Assembly: GCF_023195695.1 (NCBI RefSeq)
Contig: NZ_JALPQG010000009.1
Span: forward strand, 62,001-126,000
DNA: 64,000 bases
Source of the DNA: Aliiroseovarius sp. S1339
Lineage (GTDB): Bacteria; Pseudomonadota; Alphaproteobacteria; Rhodobacterales; Rhodobacteraceae
Direction of reading: 5' to 3'
Numbering within the stretch: position 1 is the first letter of the stretch; every line of letters begins with the position of its first letter. The position numbers were made by a program, and so were the translations under genes. A model generated the notes under the pieces. It was given only the letters and a program-made list of their open reading frames with translations. It made no database searches and was not told the DNA's origin. Below are positions 27,388 through 36,552 of the stretch, piece after piece.

Positions 27388-27849
27388 CAGGCACCAGAAG
27401 TTGTCATCTGCTCTTGGTAAATGATCCCAACTGCGGGGTCCATGCACCGTCGCTGCCAAGTGATGTGCGGCCTAGACCCCCCGCTGCTTCCGTAACGTTA
27501 GTTCAGTGCAATCGCATAGATTCTCTGCAAATCGGCGAGGTTTCATCGCGAATGCCGCCCCCAAGACGCTGCGCGAAAGATTGTTAGCGAAAAACATTGC
27601 CTGGCTTTACAAATCATGCGGGATGACATTCACAGGCAAATACCAGCATTTCTATAGGAATTTCCCCAATTCAGTAAAAAATTTACAATAATCCACTAGA
27701 GCAGTTAAACAAATTTACAGAAAAATTGTTGTTTGGCGCAGGGTTGTCCCACTATTTTCACCAACAATGGAAACTGTGCTGTTAACTCGACCAGTTTTCA
27801 TGGACCGTGCACGCCGCGCGATCCGGAGGAAATATTGGGAGGACCATGC
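27388..27849. other. Intergenic region upstream of acs
   Basis: About 460 bases with no convincing gene; the acs-proximal part (27590-27760) is AT-rich and should hold the acs promoter and operators. AAATTTACA occurs twice (27679-27687 and 27711-27719, 32 bases apart), and a related TTTACAAAT at 27606. A clear -35/-10 pair could not be fixed. Confidence 0.45.
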
Positions 27850-29820
27850 ATGTCGTTGGAAACCACGGCCGACAAAACTTATGCCCCGTCAGCAGAATTT
27901 GTCGCGAACGCTCATATTGATGCTGCGAAATACAAAGAGATGTATGCCGCTTCGGTGAATGACCCAGAAGCGTTCTGGTCCGATCAGATGACCCGCCTGA
28001 CGTGGTCAAAGACCCCAACCAAGATCAAGAACACGACGTTCAAACACCCGGACGTGTCGATCAAGTGGTTCGAAGATGGCGAATTGAACGTCTCGGAAAA
28101 CTGCATCGACCGCCACCTTGAAACGCGCGGCGATCAGGTCGCGATCATCTGGGAATCCGACGATCCCAACCTCGACAAGAAAATCACCTATCGCGAGCTC
28201 CATGAAAACGTGTCGAAGCTGGCCAACGTGATGAAGGGCATGGGTGTCAAGAAAGGCGACCGTGTTATTCTTTATCTTCCGATGATCCCCGAGGCCGCGT
28301 ATTCGATGCTGGCCTGCGCGCGTATCGGCGCGATCCATTCGATCGTCTTTGCCGGTTTCTCGCCCGAAGCATTGGCGGCGCGCGTTGCGGGTTGTGAGGC
28401 GTCGCTGGTCATCACCGCCGATGAAGCGCCGCGTGGCGGGCGTAACACGCCCCTGAAAACCAATGTGGATGCGGCGCTGGATCATGGTGATCTTGGCAAG
28501 ACGCCAGTTCTGGTGGTCGAGCGCACGGGTGGCGATGTGCCGATGGTTGCGGGTCGTGATCACTCCTATGCCGCGGCGATGGCAGGTGCGTCTGCTGATT
28601 GCCCGGCCGAGCAGATGAATTCGGAAGACCCGCTGTTCATCCTGTATACGTCGGGCTCGACGGGCCAGCCGAAAGGTGTTGAGCACTGTTCAGGCGGCTA
28701 TCTGCTGTATGCGGCGATGACCCATGAGTATGTGTTCGATTATCACGAAGGCGATGTCTATTGGTGCACGGCCGATGTGGGCTGGGTCACAGGCCACAGC
28801 TATATCGTCTATGGCCCCTTGGCCAACGGTGCGACCACGGTGATGTTCGAAGGTGTGCCGACCTACCCGGATGCGGGCCGGTTCTGGGCCGTGTGCGAAA
28901 AGCACAAGGTCAACCAGTTCTACACCGCGCCCACCGCGATCCGTGCCCTGATGGCACGTGGCGAAGAGTTCGTCACCAAATACGATCTATCCGACCTCAA
29001 GGTGCTGGGCACAGTGGGAGAGCCGATCAACCCCGAAGCGTGGAATTGGTACAATGATATCGTCGGCAAAGGGACCTGCCCCATCGTGGATACGTGGTGG
29101 CAGACGGAAACCGGTGGTCACCTTCTGACCCCGCTGCCCGGCGCGACCGCGACCAAACCCGGTTCGGCCACCACGCCCTTCTTTGGCGTGCAGCCCGTCA
29201 TTCTTGAACCCACCACGGGCGAAGAGATTACCACAACCGAAGCCGAAGGCGTGTTGTGCATGAAAGACAGCTGGCCCGGCCAGATGCGCACCATCTACGG
29301 GGATCACGAGCGTTTCGTCGCCACCTATTTCTCGGACTACAAGGGCTATTATTTCACTGGTGACGGCTGTCGCCGCGACGCGGATGGCTATTACTGGATC
29401 ACCGGTCGTGTGGACGACGTGATCAACGTATCGGGTCACCGCATGGGCACTGCCGAAGTCGAAAGCGCATTGGCCGCACATGCCAAAGTGTCCGAAGCCG
29501 CTGTTGTAGGCTTCCCGCATGACATCAAAGGGCAGGGCATCTATTGCTACGTCACTCTGATGGACGGCGAGGAATATACCGACGAGTTGAAAACCGAGCT
29601 TCGCAACTGGGTCCGTCAGGAAATCGGCCCAATTGCCAGCCCTGATCACATCCAGTGGGCGCCGGGCTTGCCGAAAACCCGTTCGGGCAAGATCATGCGC
29701 CGCATTCTGCGCAAGATCGCCGAAGATGATTTCGGCGCGCTGGGCGACACCTCGACACTGGCCGACCCGTCAGTGGTTGACGATCTGATCGACAACCGTT
29801 TGAAAAAGGGTGACGCATGA
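27850..29820 (+). CDS. acs: Acetyl-CoA synthetase
   Basis: A 656-residue AMP-forming acetyl-CoA synthetase. The ATG at 27850 follows GGGAGGACC, and [18 protein letters not shown] fits the family; a longer open frame upstream is rejected. Motifs: the P-loop [35 protein letters not shown] and the C-terminal [10 protein letters not shown] with Lys614, the residue acetylated by Pat-type enzymes in other species. It heads the acetate block: adk overlaps it by four bases and a solute:sodium symporter pair follows. The adenylate kinase would recycle the AMP it makes. Confidence 0.96.
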   Translation: MSLETTADKTYAPSAEFVANAHIDAAKYKEMYAASVNDPEAFWSDQMTRLTWSKTPTKIKNTTFKHPDVSIKWFEDGELNVSENCIDRHLETRGDQVAIIWESDDPNLDKKITYRELHENVSKLANVMKGMGVKKGDRVILYLPMIPEAAYSMLACARIGAIHSIVFAGFSPEALAARVAGCEASLVITADEAPRGGRNTPLKTNVDAALDHGDLGKTPVLVVERTGGDVPMVAGRDHSYAAAMAGASADCPAEQMNSEDPLFILYTSGSTGQPKGVEHCSGGYLLYAAMTHEYVFDYHEGDVYWCTADVGWVTGHSYIVYGPLANGATTVMFEGVPTYPDAGRFWAVCEKHKVNQFYTAPTAIRALMARGEEFVTKYDLSDLKVLGTVGEPINPEAWNWYNDIVGKGTCPIVDTWWQTETGGHLLTPLPGATATKPGSATTPFFGVQPVILEPTTGEEITTTEAEGVLCMKDSWPGQMRTIYGDHERFVATYFSDYKGYYFTGDGCRRDADGYYWITGRVDDVINVSGHRMGTAEVESALAAHAKVSEAAVVGFPHDIKGQGIYCYVTLMDGEEYTDELKTELRNWVRQEIGPIASPDHIQWAPGLPKTRSGKIMRRILRKIAEDDFGALGDTSTLADPSVVDDLIDNRLKKGDA

Positions 29821-30506
29821 TGGACGCTGCAAGCGCCAAGACCGCGGCACCCGTATTGATCCTTCTTGGCCCTCCGGGCGCCGGGAAGGGCACGCAAGCG
29901 CGCATGTTGGAAGAGAAGTTTGGCCTTGTGCAATTGTCCACCGGCGACCTGCTGCGTGCGGCAGTGGCTGCGGGCACAGATGCCGGCAAAGCTGCGAAAG
30001 CGGTGATGGAGGCAGGCGACCTTGTTTCAGACGAGATTGTTATCGCCATTCTGCGTGACCGATTGGCCGACGAGGATTGCGCCCAAGGCGTCATTCTGGA
30101 CGGCTTCCCACGCACCACCGTACAGGCACAGGCGCTGGATGCGTTGTTGGCCGAAGGTGGTCAGAAAATCAACGCAGCCGTCAGCCTAGAGGTGGACGAC
30201 GCCGCGATGGTGACCCGGATTTCCGGCCGCTATACCTGCGGTGATTGCGGTGAAGGGTATCACGACGAGTTTAAGCAACCCCTGCAATCCGGGGTTTGCG
30301 ACAAATGCGTCGGCACGGCAATGAAACGCCGGGCCGACGATAATGCCGAAACCGTGGGAAGCCGTCTTGTGGCTTACCACGAACAAACGGCACCGCTCAT
30401 TGCCTATTACAAGGGCAAGGGCAGCCTGAAAACGGTCAACGCGATGCTGGGCATCGACGAGATCGCAGGCAATCTTAGCGCAATCGTTGAGGACGCGATT
30501 GCATAA
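29817..30506 (+). CDS. adk: Adenylate kinase with zinc-type lid
   Basis: A 229-residue adenylate kinase: P-loop [10 protein letters not shown] (18-27), STGDLLR, LDGFPRT and a LID domain with four cysteines (141, 144, 161, 164) arranged as a zinc site. The start ATGATG overlaps the acs stop. AMP produced by acetate activation needs this enzyme (AMP + ATP to 2 ADP), so co-translation with acs makes metabolic sense. It may be a second copy beside a housekeeping adk in the ribosomal-protein operon; this window cannot tell. Confidence 0.95.
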   Translation: MMDAASAKTAAPVLILLGPPGAGKGTQARMLEEKFGLVQLSTGDLLRAAVAAGTDAGKAAKAVMEAGDLVSDEIVIAILRDRLADEDCAQGVILDGFPRTTVQAQALDALLAEGGQKINAAVSLEVDDAAMVTRISGRYTCGDCGEGYHDEFKQPLQSGVCDKCVGTAMKRRADDNAETVGSRLVAYHEQTAPLIAYYKGKGSLKTVNAMLGIDEIAGNLSAIVEDAIA

Positions 30507-30566
30507 GAAAGGGACAGGCGGGGCTGCATGAGCACCCTGTCACCGGAACGATAGGGAGGTGGCTTC

Positions 30567-30827
30567 ATGGCCGAAAACTCATCCAAATCTGCATATTGGT
30601 CAGCCAATGTGCGCATTATCATGATCAGCCTAGTCATATGGGCGATCGTATCATTCGGGTTCGGCATTCTGCTGCGCCCAATGCTGTCGGGCATCGCCGT
30701 AGGCGGTACCGATTTGGGCTTCTGGTTTGCTCAGCAGGGGTCGATTATCGTCTTCCTCATTCTGATTTTTAACTACGCCTGGCGCATGAACAAGCTCGAC
30801 CGTGAACACGGCGTCGACGAAGAGTAA
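30567..30827 (+). CDS. DUF4212 small subunit of sodium:solute symporter
   Basis: An 86-residue protein with two membrane segments (about 17-37 and 50-72: IIMISLVIWAIVSFGFGILL and FAQQGSIIVFLILIFNYAWR). This small DUF4212 protein is regularly encoded directly before VC_2705-type symporters and is taken to be their accessory subunit. GGGAGGTGG precedes the ATG. Its stop lies 11 bases before the symporter start. Confidence 0.9.
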   Translation: MAENSSKSAYWSANVRIIMISLVIWAIVSFGFGILLRPMLSGIAVGGTDLGFWFAQQGSIIVFLILIFNYAWRMNKLDREHGVDEE

Positions 30828-30838
30828 GGGAGAAACAC

Positions 30839-32626
30839 ATGGATCAGTTTACGATCAACCTGCTGTTTGTTGGTGCGAGTTTCGCGCTTTACATCGGCAT
30901 TGCTATTTGGGCCCGCGCGGGCTCAACCTCGGAATTCTACGCCGCTGGGCGTGGTGTTCACCCCGTCACCAACGGTATGGCAACGGCGGCTGACTGGATG
31001 TCGGCGGCCTCGTTCATTTCGATGGCTGGCCTTATCGCCTTCACTGGCTACGACAACTCGACCTTCCTGATGGGTTGGACTGGCGGCTATGTGCTGCTGG
31101 CCCTGCTGCTTGCGCCTTACCTGCGTAAGTTCGGCAAATACACCGTTTCGGAATTCATCGGGGATCGTTTCTACAGTCAGACAGCCCGTATCGTGGCTGT
31201 TGTCTGTCTGATCGTTGCCTCGACGACGTATGTTATCGGTCAGATGACCGGCGTTGGCGTGGCCTTCGGTCGCTTCCTTGAGGTGGACAATACCACTGGC
31301 CTTCTGATCGGTGCTGCGGTTGTGTTCGCTTATGCCGTTTTCGGCGGCATGAAGGGTGTGACCTATACGCAGGTGGCTCAGTATGTCGTGTTGATCATGG
31401 CCTACACCATTCCGGCCATCTTCATCTCGCTGCAGCTGACAGGCAACCCGATCCCGGCCCTTGGCCTGTTCGGCGACCACGTTGCTTCGGGTGAGCCGCT
31501 TTTGGCGAAACTGGACGCGATTGTGCGCGAACTGGGCTTCAACGAATACACAGCACACCACTCTGACACCTTGAACATGGTCCTGTTCACCTTGTCGCTG
31601 ATGATTGGTACGGCAGGTCTGCCGCACGTCATTATGCGCTTCTTCACTGTTCCCAAAGTGTCCGACGCGCGTTGGTCCGCTGGTTGGGCTTTGGTGTTCA
31701 TCGCACTGCTTTACCTGACAGCCCCGGCTGTTGGTGCAATGGCGCGTCTGAACATCTCGGAAATGATGTGGCCCAATGGAGGCATCGACGGTGGTGCCGT
31801 GACCGTGCAACAGATCGAAGAAGATCAACGGTATGACTGGATGGCCACATGGCAGAAAACCGGCCTTCTGGGTTGGGAAGACAAGAACGGCGATGGTGCG
31901 ATCCAGTACTATAACGATGCCAACGCTGATCTTCAGGCAATCGCTGCTGAAAAAGGTTGGGCCGGTAACGAGCTGACCAACTTCAACCGCGACATTCTGG
32001 TTCTGGCTAACCCCGAGATTGCCAACCTTCCTGGTTGGGTGATCGGCCTAGTTGCAGCTGGTGGTCTTGCCGCCGCGCTGTCGACTGCTGCTGGTCTGCT
32101 TCTGGCAATTTCCTCGGCTGTGTCACATGACCTGATCAAAGGATCGTTTAATCCGGGCATCTCGGAAAAAGGCGAACTTATGTCAGCACGTGTTGCCATG
32201 GCCGTTGCGATTGTGGTTGCAACCTATCTGGGCCTTAACCCTCCGGGCTTCGCCGCGCAGACTGTGGCTTTGGCCTTTGGTCTGGCTGCTGCGTCGATCT
32301 TCCCGGCACTGATGATGGGCATCTTCTCGACCAAGGTGAACAACAGCGGCGCTGTTGCTGGTATGTTGGCTGGTCTGACCGTGACGTTGCTGTACATCTT
32401 CCTGCACAAAGGTTGGTTCTTTATTCCTGACACAAACAGCTTCACAGATGCGGATCCGCTTCTGGGAACGATCAAATCGACTTCGTTCGGTGCGATCGGT
32501 GCGATGATCAACTTCGCCGTTGCTTATACTGTGTCCGGTATGACCAAACCGACGCCCGACCACATCCGTGAGCTGGTGGAAAGCGTTCGCGTTCCGCGCG
32601 GCGCCGGTGCGGCACAGAGCAAGTAA
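30839..32626 (+). CDS. VC_2705-family sodium:solute symporter (acetate permease-like)
   Basis: A 595-residue SSS-family carrier with about 13 membrane segments. The block GRGVHPVTNGMATAADWMSAASF is the SSS signature near the N-terminus. Between two membrane segments (about 303-395) lies a long hydrophilic insert with DKNGDGAIQYYN (348-359), an EF-hand-like loop with Asn at the last ligand position. Position behind acs-adk and DUF4212 argues for acetate or another short carboxylate as substrate, as in ActP relatives. Strong terminator downstream. Confidence 0.92.
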   Translation: MDQFTINLLFVGASFALYIGIAIWARAGSTSEFYAAGRGVHPVTNGMATAADWMSAASFISMAGLIAFTGYDNSTFLMGWTGGYVLLALLLAPYLRKFGKYTVSEFIGDRFYSQTARIVAVVCLIVASTTYVIGQMTGVGVAFGRFLEVDNTTGLLIGAAVVFAYAVFGGMKGVTYTQVAQYVVLIMAYTIPAIFISLQLTGNPIPALGLFGDHVASGEPLLAKLDAIVRELGFNEYTAHHSDTLNMVLFTLSLMIGTAGLPHVIMRFFTVPKVSDARWSAGWALVFIALLYLTAPAVGAMARLNISEMMWPNGGIDGGAVTVQQIEEDQRYDWMATWQKTGLLGWEDKNGDGAIQYYNDANADLQAIAAEKGWAGNELTNFNRDILVLANPEIANLPGWVIGLVAAGGLAAALSTAAGLLLAISSAVSHDLIKGSFNPGISEKGELMSARVAMAVAIVVATYLGLNPPGFAAQTVALAFGLAAASIFPALMMGIFSTKVNNSGAVAGMLAGLTVTLLYIFLHKGWFFIPDTNSFTDADPLLGTIKSTSFGAIGAMINFAVAYTVSGMTKPTPDHIRELVESVRVPRGAGAAQSK

Positions 32627-32633
32627 AAGGCTT

Positions 32634-32662
32634 GGGCGGGTGCTCCATGCGGGCCCCCGCCC
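32634..32662 (+). repeat. GC-rich inverted repeat behind the symporter gene
   Basis: GGGCGGG (32634-32640) pairs with CCCGCCC (32656-32662). It just precedes the stronger terminator and may stabilise the symporter mRNA end. Confidence 0.5.
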
Positions 32663-32673
32663 CCTTTCAATCC

Positions 32674-32711
32674 TGTCCCGTCCGGTGCACACCGGGCGGG
32701 ACATTTCTTTT
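32674..32711 (+). terminator. Intrinsic terminator of the acs-symporter operon
   Basis: TGTCCCG (32674-32680) pairs with CGGGACA (32697-32703); the inner CCGGT/ACCGG extends the stem to about 12 bp around a short loop; TTTCTTTT follows. It separates the symporter gene from the DUF294 gene, which must then have its own promoter or read-through. Confidence 0.85.
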
Positions 32712-32729
32712 CAGTAAAGGCGCAGTTGA

Positions 32730-34565
32730 ATGCCGTTGACCCAGGATCAAATCCTCCGTTTTTTGCAATCCGTGCATCCCTATGACGTGTTGCCCCAGGA
32801 CGTTCTCAGCGCGCTTGCCGCCCAGATCGAGCCGCGCGCGGCTTCGGCGGGTGACACTATCTACGCGCTGGGCACCAAACTGCCCGGTATCTTCATCATC
32901 CATCAAGGCGAGGTTGAGGTCACAGACGAAAACGGCGAAACCGTCAGCCAACTTGGTGTGCGCAATTCATTCGGTGAACGCGGCCTTCTGCGCGACGGTA
33001 AAGCGGTCACAGAAACCCGCGCGACGACCGATGCGACCCTGTTGATTCTACCCGCCAAAGCCTTCCGCGCCCTGATGGCCAAGCATGACCCTGTGCGCCG
33101 TTTCTTTGACCGCTCGCGCGCTGACAAGCCCAGCAAGCAGACCCGCCAAAGCCTTGCCACAACTCAAGTTGACACGTTCATGGCTCGCAACCCAATCACC
33201 TGTGCGCCCGACGCGACGGTGCGCGAGGCCGCGATCCTGATGCGCGACCATCGTGTGTCGTCGCTGTGCATGACCGACGGCGACAAGCTGACGGGCATCC
33301 TGACGATCCGCGATATGTCCGGCAAAGTGCTGGCCGAAGCACTGCCGACGGATACACCTGTATCTGCCGTCATGACGTCCAACCCCATCACCCTTGCGCC
33401 GTCTGCCATCGGGTCAGACGTGCTGCATGTGATGATGGAAAGGCGCATCGGCCATGTGCCCATTGTCGAAGGCGATAAGCTCGTTGGCATTGTCAGCCAG
33501 ACGGACCTGACCCGGTTTCAGGCAGTCAGTTCGGCAGAACTGGTGCGCGAGATAGCACAGGCTGCCGACGCGCAGGAGATGTGCAAAGTCACCGCGCGCA
33601 TTCCGCAACTTCTGCTTCAACTCGTTGCCGGTGGAAGCCCCCATCAGGTGGTGACCCGTTTGATCACCGATATCGCGGACACGGCCACGCGCCGTTTGGT
33701 CGCGTTGGCGGAAGAAAAGCTTGGCCCGGCCCCGGTTCCGTATCTGTGGCTTGCATGTGGAAGTCAGGGGCGGCAGGAACAAACCGGGGTGTCGGATCAG
33801 GACAATTGCCTGATCCTGTCCGACGACGTGACTGATGCGGACCGGGAAGGCTACTTCGCGGAACTGGCCAAGTTCGTCAGTGACGGATTGGACGCTTGCG
33901 GTTATTTCTATTGCCCCGGCGATATGATGGCGACCAACCCGCGTTGGTGCCAGCCGCTGTCGGTCTGGCGGAGGTATTTTGACGGCTGGATTTCCAAGCC
34001 CGTCCCCGAGGCACAGATGCTGGCCTCGGTCATGTTCGACCTGCGCGCCATCGCCGGCGACGCGCGATTGTTTGAAAACCTGCAATCCGACACATTGGCG
34101 ATGGCGGCGAAAAACTCGATCTTCGTGGCGCACATGATTTCGAACGGTCTGAAGCACACGCCGCCGCTGGGATTGCTGCGCGGCTTTGCGACCATCCGGT
34201 CGGGTGAACACAAGAACCATCTGGATATGAAACATAATGGTGTGGTGCCGATTGTTGATCTGGGCCGGGTGTATGCACTGCAAGGTCAGTTGATCGAAGC
34301 GAACACGCGGGCCCGGCTTGAGGCTGCCATGAACGCCGGCATCGTTAGCCAGTCGGGCGGTCGGGATTTGCTGGACGCCTATGACCTGATCGCCGAGACG
34401 CGGCTTGAACATCAGGCGGAGCAGGTGAAGGCGGGGCAGGCACCTGACAACTACCTGTCGCCATCGGATCTTTCGGAGTTTGACCGTAGCCATCTGCGCG
34501 ATGCATTTGTCGTGGTAAAATCAATGCAAAGTGCCATTGGGCACGGGCGCGGAATGTTGAGCTGA
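32730..34565 (+). CDS. cNMP-binding/CBS/DUF294 nucleotidyltransferase-like protein
   Basis: A 611-residue regulator-like protein. Residues about 15-125 form a cyclic-nucleotide-binding fold (GTKLPGIFIIHQGEVEV, FGERGLL), about 148-270 two CBS domains, about 290-420 a GlnD-like nucleotidyltransferase (CGSQGRQEQTGVSDQDN: Gly-Ser 344-345, Asp356, Asp358), and the rest the DUF294 substrate-binding helical domain. Relatives are regularly found beside VC_2705-type symporters. Target and nucleotide are unknown; modification of a protein or small molecule in response to energy state is inferred from CBS and cNMP folds. Confidence 0.92.
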   Translation: MPLTQDQILRFLQSVHPYDVLPQDVLSALAAQIEPRAASAGDTIYALGTKLPGIFIIHQGEVEVTDENGETVSQLGVRNSFGERGLLRDGKAVTETRATTDATLLILPAKAFRALMAKHDPVRRFFDRSRADKPSKQTRQSLATTQVDTFMARNPITCAPDATVREAAILMRDHRVSSLCMTDGDKLTGILTIRDMSGKVLAEALPTDTPVSAVMTSNPITLAPSAIGSDVLHVMMERRIGHVPIVEGDKLVGIVSQTDLTRFQAVSSAELVREIAQAADAQEMCKVTARIPQLLLQLVAGGSPHQVVTRLITDIADTATRRLVALAEEKLGPAPVPYLWLACGSQGRQEQTGVSDQDNCLILSDDVTDADREGYFAELAKFVSDGLDACGYFYCPGDMMATNPRWCQPLSVWRRYFDGWISKPVPEAQMLASVMFDLRAIAGDARLFENLQSDTLAMAAKNSIFVAHMISNGLKHTPPLGLLRGFATIRSGEHKNHLDMKHNGVVPIVDLGRVYALQGQLIEANTRARLEAAMNAGIVSQSGGRDLLDAYDLIAETRLEHQAEQVKAGQAPDNYLSPSDLSEFDRSHLRDAFVVVKSMQSAIGHGRGMLS

Positions 34566-34594
34566 CGCACAACGCGCGCAGGGAAGGATACTGA

Positions 34595-35125
34595 ATGTTT
34601 TACGAAATTATCGCCACGCTGGTTTCAGCATTTGTCGGGGCCGGTTTGGTTTTGATTTTGAACAAGCTGACCCGTGGCAGGATGCCGAAATGGGCCATGC
34701 CAGTGGGCGCGGGGCTTGCCATGATCGTAACAACCGTCGCCACGGAATACGCCTGGTATGACCGCACGCGGGACCTTCTGCCTGAAGGTATGACCGTCGT
34801 GATGGAGGTTGAAAACCGGTCGCTTTACCGCCCCTGGACCTATGCGGTACCGTTTGTCGAACGGTTCGCGGCGCTGGATGAACAATCCCTGCGCACGCAC
34901 GAAGCGCAGCCGTCTTTGCGGATGGTCGATTTGCTGTTCATGGGGCGATGGTCCGCGCCAGAAAAAATGGTCGTTCTGGGCGACTGCGCGGCGGGCAAAC
35001 GCGCGCCGCTAATTGATGCGGTGGAATTTGACGCGTCCGGCCAAGTGTCCGGCGTCGATTGGGTCAAGGTACCCGCCACCGACCCCATCCTTACCGCTAT
35101 CTGCAATCTAGAGGTGACATCATGA
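34595..35125 (+). CDS. Small membrane protein of unknown function in the acetate block
   Basis: A 176-residue protein that I do not recognise. Two predicted membrane segments (about 5-25 and 36-52) precede a soluble part of about 120 residues containing LPEGMTVVMEVENRSLYRPWTYAVPFVERFAALDE and a single CAAGK near the C-terminus. It has a GGAAGGA SD and overlaps the next gene by four bases (ATGA), so the two products are probably made together. Place and coupling suggest a membrane partner of the PAS-exonuclease protein. Confidence 0.7.
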   Translation: MFYEIIATLVSAFVGAGLVLILNKLTRGRMPKWAMPVGAGLAMIVTTVATEYAWYDRTRDLLPEGMTVVMEVENRSLYRPWTYAVPFVERFAALDEQSLRTHEAQPSLRMVDLLFMGRWSAPEKMVVLGDCAAGKRAPLIDAVEFDASGQVSGVDWVKVPATDPILTAICNLEVTS

Positions 35126-36537
35126 AAATCCTGACCACCCTGTCGTTACGCCTGCGAATCTTTCTGTTCTTCGCGCTCTTGGCTGTATCCGGGGTGGGTT
35201 TGGTGATGATAGCACTCGCGATTGGCTATGCGCGCGCGGGCACTGCGGGCATAGCGTCAGGTTTTGTGTTTTCAGCCGTGTTGTCCGGTTTTGGGCTGCT
35301 GGCGCTGTCTGCCGGTGTCTGGTTTTTGTTTGATGAAAACGTGGCCCGCCCGATCGAACGACTGGCGAGTGGCCTTAGGTCTCGCGCACACGCGGGCTCA
35401 GGGGGGGTCGATACCCACGCCGCGCGCTATTTGGGCGATCTTGCTCCGGCCGCCGAAGCGGTGTCAGAGCAGTTGATGAAATCGACAATGGATCAGGCCA
35501 GTATCGTTGCCTCAGAAACGGCGCGACTGTCCGCAGATAAGGCGCGCCTGACGGCCCTTTTGTCGGAAATTCCGGTGGCGATGGTGCTGGTTAACCCGGC
35601 GCACCAGATTGTTCTTTATGACACGCAGGCCGCAGGCGTGCTGTCGCAGGTCTGCCCGGCCCGGCTGAATGCCTCGATCTTTGACTATTTCCAGAAGGGT
35701 CCGTTCTTGGCGGCCTATGAAAAGATGATCTCGACCGGATTGGAGCAAAGTTTTTCTGATTTGGCTGCTGCCAATGGGTTAGAGTTCGACGCCCGTTTGA
35801 AACCGCTTGGCCCAGGCGAAGGCTATCTGGTCATCATCGACGAGGCGCACGCCAACATCGCCCCCGACCAAAGCCGCCCAGTGGTGTTCGACTTCGATCT
35901 GATGGAAGGTCAGGCCACTGACAATCTGATGGATATGCCGCTGAAAGACCTGACCTATGTCGTGTTCGATACCGAAACGACGGGGCTGCTACCGCACAAA
36001 GATGAGGTGGTTCAAATCGGCGCAGTGCGAGTGGTGAAGGAAAAAATCGTCCCCGGCGAGACGATCAATCAACTGGTCGATCCTGGGATGAAGATCTCGC
36101 CAGCGTCGACCAAGGTGCATGGCGTCAACAACGCGATGGTGGCCGGGCAGCCGAAGATCGACGTGGCTGGCAGACACCTGCATGACTTCGCGCGCGGCTC
36201 TGTTTTGGTGGCCCATAACGCGCCGTTCGACATGGCGTTCCTGCGGCGTCATGCCGAGGATTGCGGCGTCGAATGGACCCATCCCATTCTGGATACGGTC
36301 CTGTTGTCAGCCGTTCTGTATGGCACAACCGAGGTTCACACACTGGACGCACTGTGCGAGCGTCTGGGCGTGACGATCCCGCCTGAACTGCGTCACACCG
36401 CCCTTGGCGACGCCCATGCGACCGCCGAGGTGCTGTGCAAAATGCTTGCCATGCTGCATTCGCGCGGGATCGAGACCTTGGCGGGCGCGATTGCTGAGGC
36501 GAAGAAGCACAAGAGATTGTTGGAAGACCTGAACTAG
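35122..36537 (+). CDS. Membrane-anchored PAS-like sensor fused to a DEDDh 3'-5' exonuclease
   Basis: A 471-residue protein. Two membrane segments (about 12-35 and 44-69) are followed by FDENVARPIERLASGLRSRAH, like a HAMP linker, a PAS-like domain (about 148-240: IPVAMVLVNPAHQIVLYDTQAAGVL), and a DnaQ-type exonuclease (about 278-455) with Asp283 and Glu285 in FDTETTG, HNAPFDMAFL, and HTALGDAHAT holding the late His and Asp. The first half looks like a sensor kinase whose catalytic domain has been swapped for a nuclease. The frame is open upstream, but the ATG at 35122 has GAGGTGA and overlaps the upstream stop. Confidence 0.88.
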   Translation: MKILTTLSLRLRIFLFFALLAVSGVGLVMIALAIGYARAGTAGIASGFVFSAVLSGFGLLALSAGVWFLFDENVARPIERLASGLRSRAHAGSGGVDTHAARYLGDLAPAAEAVSEQLMKSTMDQASIVASETARLSADKARLTALLSEIPVAMVLVNPAHQIVLYDTQAAGVLSQVCPARLNASIFDYFQKGPFLAAYEKMISTGLEQSFSDLAAANGLEFDARLKPLGPGEGYLVIIDEAHANIAPDQSRPVVFDFDLMEGQATDNLMDMPLKDLTYVVFDTETTGLLPHKDEVVQIGAVRVVKEKIVPGETINQLVDPGMKISPASTKVHGVNNAMVAGQPKIDVAGRHLHDFARGSVLVAHNAPFDMAFLRRHAEDCGVEWTHPILDTVLLSAVLYGTTEVHTLDALCERLGVTIPPELRHTALGDAHATAEVLCKMLAMLHSRGIETLAGAIAEAKKHKRLLEDLN

Positions 36538-36552
36538 TGCCCCACCTGCGGG

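Noticed and set aside
27506-27691. A 61-codon open frame upstream of acs
   Set aside because: No SD, no recognisable protein features, and it lies in the AT-rich acs control region.
33414-34493. A 359-codon minus-strand open frame inside the DUF294 gene
   Set aside because: Composition-driven shadow; the plus-strand protein has clear domains and motifs.
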